From: Gemmatimonadaceae bacterium
Lineage (GTDB): Bacteria > Gemmatimonadota > Gemmatimonadetes > Gemmatimonadales > Gemmatimonadaceae
Assembly (NCBI GenBank): GCA_019694735.1
Contig: JAIBBJ010000074.1
Location: 1-58,161, forward strand
Length of the DNA stretch: 58,161 nt
Reading direction: 5' to 3'
Made by a program: the position numbers and the translations under genes. The notes under the pieces are model-generated. The model was not told the DNA's origin, did no database searches, and was given only the letters and a program-made list of their open reading frames with translations. This document shows, piece by piece, positions 1 through 8,484 of the stretch (position 1 is its first letter; every line of letters starts with the position of its first letter).

Positions 1-182
1 TCTGGGCGCTCATCGCCGAGGGGCGCACCAACGTGCAGATCGCCTCGCAGCTGGCGCTGTCGGAGAACACGGTGAAGTTCCACGTCCAGCACCTGTTCCA
101 GAAGCTCGGCGTGAAGAACCGCACCGAGGCGGCGCTGCGGCACGGCAAGTCGGGGCGCCCGGGCGGGCCGCCGCCGCGCTGA
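1..182 (+). CDS. LuxR/NarL-type response regulator, C-terminal fragment
   Basis: The gene is cut by the left edge of the window; only about 59 C-terminal residues remain, read from base 3 to the TGA at 180-182. They form a LuxR/FixJ-type helix-turn-helix: a first helix with IAEGRTNVQIA, a second with LALSENTVKFHVQHLFQKLGV, and the usual NRTEAA end. The NTVK(x)HV recognition helix and the KLGVKNR segment are hallmarks of the NarL/LuxR DNA-binding domain. A short Gly/Pro-rich tail follows. Any receiver or sensor domain lies outside the window. It runs toward the end of the Calvin-cycle operon, so it is convergent with prk and not necessarily its regulator. Confidence 0.85.
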   Translation, partial: WALIAEGRTNVQIASQLALSENTVKFHVQHLFQKLGVKNRTEAALRHGKSGRPGGPPPR

Positions 183-207
183 GGGGCGTGTGCGGGGCGT
201 CCCGCGC

Positions 208-1164
208 TCAGGCGAGCGCGGGCTCGCCGACGCCCTCGGTCTGCTCGGCCAGCGCGCTCGCCTGCACGAGATAGTAGGTCAGCAGGAGCTGCGTCAGCGC
301 GAGCGTATGCGATCGCCGCTCGCCCTGCGCGTCCTGGAACCGGCCGAGACGCTCCACGTGCAAGGGCCCGGCCGGGGCGATCTGCCGGTGGAGACCCGCC
401 TCGATCCGCTCGGCGGTACAGGCGTCCAGGGCGCCGTCGATCGCGAGATGGGTCACGCCATCGGAGCGCCGCTCGACGCGCAGCGCGTCCGCGGCCTCCC
501 CGGCGAGGAGCTCCTCGAGGTCCGGGAGCGGCACCGGGTGCGCGATGCGCAGGTGCACGTCGAGCTGCGCATCGTCGCGCAGCCGGCCGTCGGCGGGCGC
601 ACGGAAGGCGATGACGAGGTCGGCGCGATCCCGTTGCGGTGCGATGTACGCCGCCGCGTCGGCACGACGGGCCTCGAGCTCGCGCTCCACGGCGGCGCTG
701 TCGTAGCCGCGGCGCGCGGTGTCGCGGCGGCGCTTCCACGCATCGCGCAGCGCCGGGTCCGGGTCCACGAAGACCGAGACGTCCCACAGCGCGCGGAGTT
801 CCGGCGTGTAGAGCGCGTGCAGTCCCGTGGCGAGTACGATCGGGGCGGGCCGCACGAACTCCGGCGCCCCGAAGGTGCCGTGCGCATGGTCGTAGGTCGG
901 CTTGAAGATCGTCTCGCCCTGCCGCAGCAGGCGGGCGTGCTGTCCCATCAGCGCGAGATGGTTCGCGTCGGGATGCAGGGCGGTGAGCCCCGCGGTCGCC
1001 CGCCCCGCGCGGTCGAGCCGGTGGTAGTCGTCGAGGCACAGGGGCGTCACGCGCGTGGGGCCGAGCAGTTCGGCGCATCCGCGGGCGAGCGTCCGCTTGC
1101 CGGCGCCGGAATCGCCGACGACCGCGAACATGATCGGGCGGCGCGCGCGGAACGGCATCGTCAC
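208..1164 (-). CDS. prk: Phosphoribulokinase, class II-like
   Basis: Phosphorylates ribulose 5-phosphate with ATP to ribulose 1,5-bisphosphate, the RuBisCO substrate. The 318-residue protein has a P-loop GDSGAGKRT (residues 17-25), the [10 protein letters not shown] motif (43-52), LTALHPDAN (60-68) and [11 protein letters not shown] (83-93). These match the cyanobacterial/plant/archaeal class II enzymes better than proteobacterial class I. The plant regulatory Cys16 position is Ala21 while the Cys55 position is Cys43, so plant-type disulfide control is unlikely. The usual EGLHP motif reads ATGLHA (112-117), losing the Glu. The GTG start at 1164 overlaps the cbbX stop (GTGA); ATG at 1158 is an alternative. 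It is the last gene of the cbb operon. A uridine-kinase-like relative is possible, but the context argues for PRK. Confidence 0.86.
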   Translation of the reverse strand: MTMPFRARRPIMFAVVGDSGAGKRTLARGCAELLGPTRVTPLCLDDYHRLDRAGRATAGLTALHPDANHLALMGQHARLLRQGETIFKPTYDHAHGTFGAPEFVRPAPIVLATGLHALYTPELRALWDVSVFVDPDPALRDAWKRRRDTARRGYDSAAVERELEARRADAAAYIAPQRDRADLVIAFRAPADGRLRDDAQLDVHLRIAHPVPLPDLEELLAGEAADALRVERRSDGVTHLAIDGALDACTAERIEAGLHRQIAPAGPLHVERLGRFQDAQGERRSHTLALTQLLLTYYLVQASALAEQTEGVGEPALA

Positions 1165-2087
1165 TCCTCCCGGAAGACGCGGCTCGCGCGCACGTCGGCG
1201 GCGTCGATCCGCCGCAGCTCGTCCACCGCGACGCGACCGGCCGAGGCGAGGAGCCGGCTCGCCTGCCGCAGCTTGATGCGGTCGATCGCGTTGCGCATGG
1301 ACCGCGCATTGGCGAAGTGGGGCTGGCGCATCCGCCGCGCGATGTACTCGCGGAACGCCGCGCGCGACCCGTCGTCGAAGCGGTACTGCTGCTGGGCCAC
1401 CATCCCTTCGGCGATCGTCATGAGTTCGTCGGCCGAGTAGTCGGGGAACTCGAGGTGGTGCGCGATGCGGGAGTGGAAGCCCGGGTTCGAGCGGAAGAAG
1501 GTGTCCATCCGGTCGCCGTAGCCGGCGAGGATCACCACGAGGTCCTCGCGGTGGTTCTCCATGACCTGGAGGAGCATCTCGATGGCCTCCTGCCCGTAGT
1601 CGCGCTCGTTCTCCGGCCGGTAGAGGTAGTACGCCTCGTCGATGAAGAGCACGCCGCCCATCGCGCGCTTCACGACCTCCTTGGTCTTGGGGGCGGTATG
1701 GCCCACGTACTGACCGACGAGGTCGTCGCGGGTGGCGACGACGAGGTGGCCCTTCCGCACGTAGCCCAGGAGATGGAGGATGCGCGCCATGCGCATCGCG
1801 ACGGTGGTCTTCCCGGTGCCTGGGCGCCCGGTGAAGCTCATGTGCAGCGTGGGCCGCTCGGTCTGGAGGCCGGCGCGCTCGCGGACCTTGCCGAGCAGCA
1901 GCAGGCCGGCGATCTCGCGGACGCGCTCCTTCACGGGCCGCAGGCCGATGAGGTCATCCTCCAGCTGCGCGAGGGCCTCCGCGACCGGGGTCTCGCGGAT
2001 GGCGGCATCGAGGTCCACGTAGAGCGGCGCCTCCGGCGCTGCCGCGCCGGGGCCTCCCTCGGGCGTGGGCCGCTCGGCGGCGGTCAC
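1161..2087 (-). CDS. cbbX: Red-type RuBisCO activase CbbX
   Basis: AAA+ motor that remodels inhibited red-type RuBisCO, pulling on the large-subunit C-terminus to free bound sugar phosphates. The 308 residues show a Walker [10 protein letters not shown] (87-95), the pore-loop segment [10 protein letters not shown] (about 126-135), Walker [12 protein letters not shown] (about 145-155), and later AGYGDRMD and the [11 protein letters not shown] arginine-finger region, all typical of CbbX. The first 35 residues are a variable Pro/Ala-rich tail. The GTG start at 2087 overlaps the cbbS stop by GTGA, and its own stop overlaps the prk start in the same way, so cbbS, cbbX and prk are probably translationally coupled. 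Presence of CbbX supports assignment of the neighbouring RuBisCO to the red lineage. Confidence 0.95.
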   Translation of the reverse strand: MTAAERPTPEGGPGAAAPEAPLYVDLDAAIRETPVAEALAQLEDDLIGLRPVKERVREIAGLLLLGKVRERAGLQTERPTLHMSFTGRPGTGKTTVAMRMARILHLLGYVRKGHLVVATRDDLVGQYVGHTAPKTKEVVKRAMGGVLFIDEAYYLYRPENERDYGQEAIEMLLQVMENHREDLVVILAGYGDRMDTFFRSNPGFHSRIAHHLEFPDYSADELMTIAEGMVAQQQYRFDDGSRAAFREYIARRMRQPHFANARSMRNAIDRIKLRQASRLLASAGRVAVDELRRIDAADVRASRVFREE

Positions 2088-2512
2088 GTCCGCGGCGCGT
2101 AGCGCTGGCCGGCGGGCTTGTCGGTCGCGTACGCGATCGTGGAATACCGCACCTGGCGATCGGCGCCCTCCTCGCGCACGAGCCGGAAGCCCGGCTCCTC
2201 CGCGGGGCGCTGCACGATGAACGAGATCGCGGTCGTCTGCCGACCGAGCCGGCGGTCATAGCCGCTGACCCGGACGTAGACCTCGGGATGCGCGCGGCGG
2301 CAGGCCGCGAGCTCGAGCATCACCGCGGCGGCGTCCTTCACGTCGAACATCGGGTTGCCCCACATCTCCCAGTAGTAGTTCCGGGGATGCGGGTCGTCGG
2401 TCCATTCGATGGAGATCGGCCAGTCGTGGTCCAGGCAGTACTGCACCTGGGCCCGGATCTCGTCGTCGGTCAGGTCGGGCAGGAAGGAGAAGGTCCCCTG
2501 GGTCACGCGCAT
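2084..2512 (-). CDS. cbbS: RuBisCO small subunit, red type
   Basis: Small subunit of form I RuBisCO, capping the L8 core. At 142 residues it begins with the red-type N-terminus [19 protein letters not shown], followed by the conserved [21 protein letters not shown] segment, the [11 protein letters not shown] motif and VRVSGYD. The longer C-terminal extension (about residues 105-142), which in red-type enzymes forms a beta-hairpin lining the central channel, is present. It lies 15 bp downstream of cbbL and overlaps cbbX. Green-type (IA/IB) small subunits differ in the N-terminal segment and lack this tail. Confidence 0.95.
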   Translation of the reverse strand: MRVTQGTFSFLPDLTDDEIRAQVQYCLDHDWPISIEWTDDPHPRNYYWEMWGNPMFDVKDAAAVMLELAACRRAHPEVYVRVSGYDRRLGRQTTAISFIVQRPAEEPGFRLVREEGADRQVRYSTIAYATDKPAGQRYAPRT

Positions 2513-2527
2513 GCGGTCAGTCCTCGG

Positions 2528-3982
<1,455 letters not shown>

Positions 3983-3988
3983 TCAGGG

Positions 3989-4012
3989 CTCCTTGACCGC
4001 CCGTGGGGCGGT
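3989..4012 (-). promoter_or_regulatory. cbbL ribosome-binding site with an adjacent hairpin
   Basis: On the minus strand AAGGAG (3989-3994) lies just before the cbbL ATG. One base upstream sits a perfect 7-bp hairpin (arms 3996-4002 and 4006-4012, loop of three bases). A stem this close could limit ribosome access or pair alternatively with the GC-rich terminator hairpin further upstream. The pairing is visible; the regulatory role is inference. Confidence 0.5.
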
Positions 4013-4020
4013 GGGGGCAG

Positions 4021-4055
4021 AAAAAAGGCGCGGGCGGACGGGCGCCCCCCGCGCC
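4021..4055 (-). terminator. Intrinsic terminator-like hairpin in the cbbL leader (possible attenuator)
   Basis: On the minus strand GGCGCGGG (4055-4048) pairs perfectly with CCCGCGCC (4034-4027), with a 13-base loop, and is followed at once by six T (4026-4021). This is textbook intrinsic-terminator architecture. It lies 38 bases upstream of the cbbL start and points toward cbbL. No minus-strand gene lies immediately upstream that it could terminate, so transcription attenuation of the cbb operon is the simplest reading. Confidence 0.65.
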
Positions 4056-4114
4056 CGCCGCCGCGCAACTGGTTCCGGTGCCCGATCGCTCAGGTCGTTC
4101 CCCAGCTGGACCAC

Positions 4115-4120
4115 AGTCTA
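4115..4120 (-). promoter_or_regulatory. Candidate -10 element for the cbb operon
   Basis: TAGACT on the minus strand fits the TANNNT pattern seen at other starts in this window. It would give a transcript start near 4108 and a leader of about 126 bases containing the terminator hairpin. A 10-bp palindrome CGCCTAGGCG (4144-4153) lies about 24 bases further upstream, near the expected -35 region, and could be an operator. No convincing -35 hexamer is visible. Confidence 0.35.
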
Positions 4121-4224
4121 GGACCGGCCCTCGCTGCACAGAACGCCTAGGCGGATGGACCAAGGACCACCCTATCGGGTGGCCGGACGTCGGGGCGTAC
4201 CCTAGGGGACCTGCGCCGCCACGA

Positions 4225-4253
4225 TTGTCCGAGGGGCGCCGCGCGACTATCCT
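4225..4253 (+). promoter_or_regulatory. Promoter of the SRP RNA gene
   Basis: A -35 TTGTCC (4225-4230) and a -10 TATCCT (4248-4253) are separated by exactly 17 bp. Six bases after the -10 comes G4260, the first base of the terminal helix of the SRP RNA. Both hexamers match the sigma-70 consensus at four of six positions and the geometry is ideal. Confidence 0.7.
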
Positions 4254-4259
4254 TCCCGT

Positions 4260-4356
4260 GTTCCAGGTCCCGGAGGGCTTCGGCCCGCCAACTCCGCCAG
4301 GGCCGAAAGGCAGCAACGGTACGTGGTGTCCATCGTCGCTCCGTCAGGCCTGGAAC
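4260..4356 (+). ncRNA. ffs: Small bacterial signal recognition particle RNA (4.5S type)
   Basis: RNA component of the signal recognition particle; it binds Ffh and directs nascent membrane proteins to FtsY. The 97-base segment begins GTTCCAGG and ends CCTGGAAC, forming a perfect 8-bp terminal helix. The apical part holds the conserved domain IV pattern: CCAGGGCCGAAAGGCAGCAA (about 4297-4316), with the GGAA/GAAA-type tetraloop and the AGCAA asymmetric internal loop read by the Ffh M domain. Its place directly before dnaX matches the scr-dnaX-ybaB-recR order known in Bacillus and other phyla. The ends are set by the terminal helix and the upstream promoter and could be off by a few bases. Confidence 0.9.
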
Positions 4357-4441
4357 ACTCGCGCGGGTGAGCACCGATCCGGGGCTCCCCGCGCGAGGCA
4401 TTCCGGCCCCGGCGCGCCGAGCGCGGGGCACCGCCGGGCAG

Positions 4442-4447
4442 TAAATT
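4442..4447 (+). promoter_or_regulatory. -10 element for a leaderless dnaX transcript
   Basis: TAAATT lies seven bases before the dnaX ATG, which would place the transcription start at or next to the start codon. No Shine-Dalgarno sequence is present between it and the ATG. Confidence 0.5.
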
Positions 4448-4454
4448 CCCGGCC

Positions 4455-6239
4455 ATGTCCCTCGCGCTCGCCCGGAAGTATCGCCCCCGCCGCTTCGCCG
4501 ACGTCGCCGTCCAGTCCCACGTCGCGAACACGCTGCGGAATGCGATCGCCGGTGACCGCCTCGGCCACGCCTACCTGTTCTGCGGGCCCCGCGGCACCGG
4601 CAAGACCACGCTCGCGCGTGTGCTGGCGATGGCGCTCAACTGCGAGGCCCGCCGCCCTGACCGGGAGCCCTGCGGCGAGTGCGCCTCCTGCACCCGCATC
4701 TGGAGCGGGTCGGCGTCGCTCGACGTCGTCGAGATCGATGCCGCGTCCAATCGTGGCGTGGATGACGCCCGCGAGCTCCGCGAGCGCGCGATGTACGCCC
4801 CGTCCGGCCAGGACCGCTACAAGGTCTACATCGTGGACGAGGCGCACATGCTCACGCGCGAGGCGTGGAATGCGCTCCTGAAGATCCTCGAGGAGCCGCC
4901 CCCGCGCGTGATCTTCGTCTTCGCGACGACCGAGCCCAACAAGATCCAGCAGGCCGCCGCTCCCGTGCTGTCGCGGATGCAGCGCTTCGACCTCAAGCGC
5001 ATCGGTCCCGCCGACGTCCGGGAGCGGCTCGGGACCGTCCTCGCGACCGAGGGCATCACGGCGCAGCCCGACGCGCTGGCGATGCTCGCACGCGCGGCCG
5101 ACGGTTCGATGCGCGACGCGCTCTCGCTCACCGACCAGGTCCTCTCCCTCGGGGGCGGTACGGTGACCGCGGAGCGCGTGCGCGAGGCGCTCGGGCTGGT
5201 GCACGAGGACGAGCATCTCGCGCTGCTCGACGTGATCGCGCAGCGACGCGCGGCCGACGTCTTCGGGGCCGTCGCGCGGCTCGCCGACCACGGGGTGGAC
5301 TTCGCCATCCTCCTCGCCGATTTCGCGGACCTGCTGCGGGCCCAGCTGGCCGCTGTCCTCGGCGGGACGCTGCCGGACCTCTCGGACCGGTTGAAGGAGG
5401 AGCTGCCGAAGCGCGCGGCGCAGTTCACGGCGGGGGACCTCCTCCGGATGCTGCAGATGGTCGTCGAGGTGGAGCCGCACCTGAAGCGGAGCGGACAGCA
5501 GCAGCTGCTCTTCGAGACGCTCCTCGTGCGGTTCGCGCTGCTCGACCGCACGCTCGATCTCGAGGCCGTCCTGAAGGGCGTCGCCGCCGGCTCGGGGGGG
5601 GCATCGGGCGCCGGGGCGTCGACGGCGGCCCGTCCGGTGACCGAGGCGACTTCGCGTCCGGGGAGTGGCGCGCGGCTCGCGGCGCCGGCCGAGGAGCGCC
5701 CGGGGTCGACGGCGCAGGCCGCGCGGGCCGAGCCCATCGCGGCACCGCGCGTCAGCGAACCTCCGCCACCGCCCCCGCGCCGGTCGGCGGCGCCCGCGGC
5801 GAGCGTGGTGGCGGAGGTGGCCGACCGGCCGGCGCCACGCCGCGACCTGCTGCCGCTCGACATCAATCGCGTCGCCGAGCACTGGGATGCGATCGTGGAC
5901 AGCGTGAACGCGGAGCACCGCGCGCTCCTGCTGTCGAGCACGCTCGCGCACGCGACGCCCACGGCCGTGACGGCTGCCGGGGTCGTCACGCTGACCGTCG
6001 AGTCGGACGCCCACGCCGACATCATCGTGGGCGGCGAGGCGGTGATCCTCGGCGCGCTGCGAAGGCGGTTCGACAACGTGCAGAAGCTTGCGGTGCGGAC
6101 CGTCGCGCCCGATGGGCCGCGGGCACCGCAGCGTCTGAACGAGGGCCTGGTGAAGGCGGACCGGATGGCGATGCTCCGGAAGAGCTCGCCGCTGCTCGAT
6201 GCAGCGGTGGAGGCCCTCGACCTGGAGCTCCTCGACTGA
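4455..6239 (+). CDS. dnaX: DNA polymerase III subunit gamma/tau
   Basis: Clamp-loader ATPase of the replicative polymerase. The 594 residues start with MSLALARKYRP and contain Walker A GPRGTGKTT (44-52), a zinc-binding cysteine set (Cys63, 73, 76, 79), the DAASNRGVDDAREL sensor region, Walker B DEAHMLT, and the SRMQRFDL arginine-finger region. Domain III ends near residue 370. A Pro/Ala-rich linker and a shorter tau-specific C-terminal region follow. A run of eight G (5594-5601, codons 380-383) lies at the domain III/linker junction; losing one G would lead to a TGA at 5638-5640 and a gamma-like product of about 394 residues. Start chosen at the only ATG before the conserved N-terminus. Confidence 0.96.
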   Translation: MSLALARKYRPRRFADVAVQSHVANTLRNAIAGDRLGHAYLFCGPRGTGKTTLARVLAMALNCEARRPDREPCGECASCTRIWSGSASLDVVEIDAASNRGVDDARELRERAMYAPSGQDRYKVYIVDEAHMLTREAWNALLKILEEPPPRVIFVFATTEPNKIQQAAAPVLSRMQRFDLKRIGPADVRERLGTVLATEGITAQPDALAMLARAADGSMRDALSLTDQVLSLGGGTVTAERVREALGLVHEDEHLALLDVIAQRRAADVFGAVARLADHGVDFAILLADFADLLRAQLAAVLGGTLPDLSDRLKEELPKRAAQFTAGDLLRMLQMVVEVEPHLKRSGQQQLLFETLLVRFALLDRTLDLEAVLKGVAAGSGGASGAGASTAARPVTEATSRPGSGARLAAPAEERPGSTAQAARAEPIAAPRVSEPPPPPPRRSAAPAASVVAEVADRPAPRRDLLPLDINRVAEHWDAIVDSVNAEHRALLLSSTLAHATPTAVTAAGVVTLTVESDAHADIIVGGEAVILGALRRRFDNVQKLAVRTVAPDGPRAPQRLNEGLVKADRMAMLRKSSPLLDAAVEALDLELLD

Positions 6240-6320
6240 TCGGGACCCGGCCGGTTGCCGGTCGATGGTCCGACGGCGTAACTTCTTTCAGCGACACAAC
6301 TTCGGCTTCGTGGTGACGGC

Positions 6321-6644
6321 GTGGACTTCTTGAAGATGATGCAGCAGGCTCAACAGATGACGGGCAAGCTGCAAGAGGTGCAGGAGGGGCTGGGCCGGCT
6401 GACCGTGACGGGGACCGCTGGCGGCGGTCTGGTGACGGTGGAGGCGGACGGCCGCGGGACCGTGAAGCGGGTGTCGATCGATCCGAAGGTCGTGAACCCC
6501 GCGGACGTCGAGATGCTCGAGGATCTCGTGGCCGTGGCGGTGCAGGAGGCGCAGAAGAAGGCGAAGGATGCCGCCGAGGAGGAGATGAAGAAGCTCACCG
6601 GCGGGCTCGGGCTCGGTGGCCTGCCGTTCAAGCTTCCGTTCTGA
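6321..6644 (+). CDS. ybaB: YbaB/EbfC family nucleoid-associated protein
   Basis: Small DNA-binding protein of the YbaB/EbfC family, usually encoded between dnaX and recR and thought to act in nucleoid organisation or recombination support. The 107 residues contain the Met/Gln-rich N-terminal helix (FLKMMQQAQQM), a central beta region with GTAGGGLVTVEADG and the KRVSIDPKVV strand, and a C-terminal helix rich in Lys/Glu followed by a Gly/Leu tail. The start is GTG at 6321. A TAACTT at 6276-6281 might be a -10 element, which would give a leader of about 33 bases. The stop at 6642-6644 is one base from the recR start. Confidence 0.93.
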   Translation: MDFLKMMQQAQQMTGKLQEVQEGLGRLTVTGTAGGGLVTVEADGRGTVKRVSIDPKVVNPADVEMLEDLVAVAVQEAQKKAKDAAEEEMKKLTGGLGLGGLPFKLPF

Positions 6645-6645
6645 C

Positions 6646-7233
6646 GTGTCGGCCATCGACGATCTGGTCACCGAGCTGTCGCGCCTGCCGACGATCGGGC
6701 GGAAGTCGGCGCTGCGGCTGACGTACCATCTGCTGCGGCAGCCGGTGGAGCAGAGCCGGCGGCTCGCGCAGGCGCTGGTGATGCTCGCGGAGAAGGTCCG
6801 GCCGTGCCCGGAGTGCTACAACCTGTCGGAAGGGGACCGGTGCCCGGTGTGCGCCGATCCCCGGCGGGACCGGACGCTGGTCTGCGTGGTCGAGGAGGCG
6901 TCGGACATTCCGGCGATCGAGAGGACCGGAGAGTTCCGCGGGCTGTACCACGTACTGGGCGGGCGGCTGGCGCCACTGGACGGCGTCGGCCCGTCGGACC
7001 TGACGGTCGCGGCGCTGGTGCGGCGGGTGGAGGCGCTCGGGGTGCAGGAGGTCATCGTGGCCACCAACCCGAAGCTCGAAGGGGAGGCGACGGCGCTGTA
7101 TCTTCAGGAGCAGTTGCGGCCCACCGGGGTGACGGTGAGCCGGCTGGCACGGGGACTCCCGGTGGGAGGCGACCTCGAGTACGCGGATGGCGTGACGATC
7201 GTGCAGGCGCTGGCGGCCCGGCGGGCGATGTGA
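6646..7233 (+). CDS. recR: Recombination mediator protein RecR
   Basis: Acts with RecO (and RecF) to load RecA onto SSB-coated DNA gaps. The 195-residue protein begins at GTG 6646, one base after the ybaB stop; this matches the family N-terminus (SAIDDLVTELSRLPTIGRKSALR, with the helix-hairpin-helix), whereas an earlier in-frame start at 6616 would run through the end of ybaB. A four-cysteine zinc finger (CPECYNLSEGDRCPVC) is followed by a Toprim domain (LVCVVEEASDIPAIE ... VATNPKLEGEATALYL) and the C-terminal GLPVGGDLEYAD motif. All expected elements are present at normal length. Confidence 0.96.
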   Translation: MSAIDDLVTELSRLPTIGRKSALRLTYHLLRQPVEQSRRLAQALVMLAEKVRPCPECYNLSEGDRCPVCADPRRDRTLVCVVEEASDIPAIERTGEFRGLYHVLGGRLAPLDGVGPSDLTVAALVRRVEALGVQEVIVATNPKLEGEATALYLQEQLRPTGVTVSRLARGLPVGGDLEYADGVTIVQALAARRAM

Positions 7234-7277
7234 CGGCGGGCGCGGTGGCGGGACTCACCCTGGGATAGGACGGGCAA

Positions 7278-7763
7278 ATGGCGGTCGGCTCGGGCAGCTG
7301 GTCATTCACGGAAGAGGACTTCGGCGCGATCCAGCGTGCGCTCACGAAGCTCCTCGGGGAGACGAACGCGCGCTGCGCGCTCCTCGTGGACCGCTCGGGG
7401 CAGCTCGTGGCGACGGTGGGCGAGACGCCCAATTTCGACCCGACCGCGTTCGCCACGCTCACCGCGGCCGACTTCTCGGCGAACGACCAGCTCGCGAAGC
7501 TGATCGGGGAGAGCGACTTCAACTCGCTCTTCCATCAGGGCGAGAAGGAATCGATGTACCTCGCCGACATCGCGCGGCGGGTGATCCTGGTCGCGCTGTT
7601 CGACAACCGCACGACCCTCGGGTTGGTCCGCCTCAAGATCAAGGACACCGTGCACGAACTCACGAAGCTCTTCCACGACGTCTTCACGCGCGGCAAGTCG
7701 GCGGCCCAGCAGCCCGGGCTCCTCGCCGGGGCCGATGACGAGATCGACCAGCTCTTCGGCTGA
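7278..7763 (+). CDS. mglB: Roadblock/LC7-domain protein, MglB-like
   Basis: Predicted GTPase-activating partner of the MglA-like GTPase encoded 12 bp downstream. The 161 residues form one Roadblock/LC7 fold: an N-terminal helix (FGAIQRALTKLLGETNARCALLVDRSGQLVATVG split over about residues 15-50), a middle section with NSLFHQGEKESMYL, a strand RRVILVALFDNRTTLGLVRLKI, and a C-terminal helix. MglB proteins of Myxococcus and Thermus have this layout and also lie next to mglA. In Myxococcus the pair sets cell polarity; here the role is not shown. A sequence AGGACGG before the ATG may be a weak ribosome-binding site. Confidence 0.88.
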   Translation: MAVGSGSWSFTEEDFGAIQRALTKLLGETNARCALLVDRSGQLVATVGETPNFDPTAFATLTAADFSANDQLAKLIGESDFNSLFHQGEKESMYLADIARRVILVALFDNRTTLGLVRLKIKDTVHELTKLFHDVFTRGKSAAQQPGLLAGADDEIDQLFG

Positions 7764-7775
7764 GGGGACTGACGC

Positions 7776-8453
7776 ATGTCGATGATCAACTACGCGTCGC
7801 GCGAGATCAACTGCAAGATCGTGTACTACGGTCCCGGTCTCGGCGGCAAGACGACGAATCTCGAGCACGTCTACGGCAAGGTGAAGCCGGACACGCGCGG
7901 CAAGCTCATCTCGCTGGCGACGGAGACCGAGCGCACGCTGTTCTTCGACTTCCTGCCGGTGGACCTGGGCACGATCCGCGGCTTCAAGACGCGGTTCCAC
8001 CTCTACACCGTGCCCGGCCAGGTCTACTACAACGCCTCGCGCAAGCTCATCCTGAAGGGCGTCGACGGCATCGTCTTCGTTGCCGACTCGCAGGTCGAGC
8101 GCATGGAGGCGAACCTCGAGGCCATGCAGAACCTGTACGACAACATGGCCGAGTACGGGTACGACCTGACCAAGATGCCGTTCGTGATCCAGTACAACAA
8201 GCGCGACCTGCCCAATGCGGCGCCGCTCGCGGAGCTGCAGCAGACGCTGAATCCGGGCTGGGAGGTCACCGACCCGGCGAAGCAGAAGGTCACGCCCGAC
8301 CCGTGGCACGCCGGCGAGCACCTCGTCGAGCAGGTCGAGACGGGCGAATGGGTGGAGCGCGCGGTCTACTTCGAGGCCGTCGCCGTCACCGGCGACGGCG
8401 TCTTCGACACCCTCAGGGCGGTGAGCAAGCTGGTGCTCAAGACGCTGGCGTGA
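7776..8453 (+). CDS. mglA: MglA-like small Ras-family GTPase
   Basis: Small GTPase of the MglA family, which switches cell polarity and motility machinery in Myxococcus. The 225 residues have a P-loop [10 protein letters not shown] (about 19-28), the MglA-specific G3 motif TVPGQVYYN in place of the Ras DxxGQ, and the base-recognition motif NKRDLP. The switch region [20 protein letters not shown] is characteristic of bacterial MglA. The C-terminus is slightly longer than in Myxococcus MglA. It is directly downstream of its presumed GAP (mglB-like), supporting a two-gene functional unit. No motility or type IV pilus genes lie nearby, so the process it controls cannot be told from this window. 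Confidence 0.93.
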   Translation: MSMINYASREINCKIVYYGPGLGGKTTNLEHVYGKVKPDTRGKLISLATETERTLFFDFLPVDLGTIRGFKTRFHLYTVPGQVYYNASRKLILKGVDGIVFVADSQVERMEANLEAMQNLYDNMAEYGYDLTKMPFVIQYNKRDLPNAAPLAELQQTLNPGWEVTDPAKQKVTPDPWHAGEHLVEQVETGEWVERAVYFEAVAVTGDGVFDTLRAVSKLVLKTLA

Positions 8454-8484
8454 GCCGGCGTCGCCGCCAGGTCCGGCCCGGCGC

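Noticed and set aside
4357-4454. An intrinsic terminator for the SRP RNA
   Set aside because: GC-rich arms (around 4362 and 4396) could pair, but there is no T tract and the loop is large, so I do not claim it. The RNA may be processed from a longer transcript.
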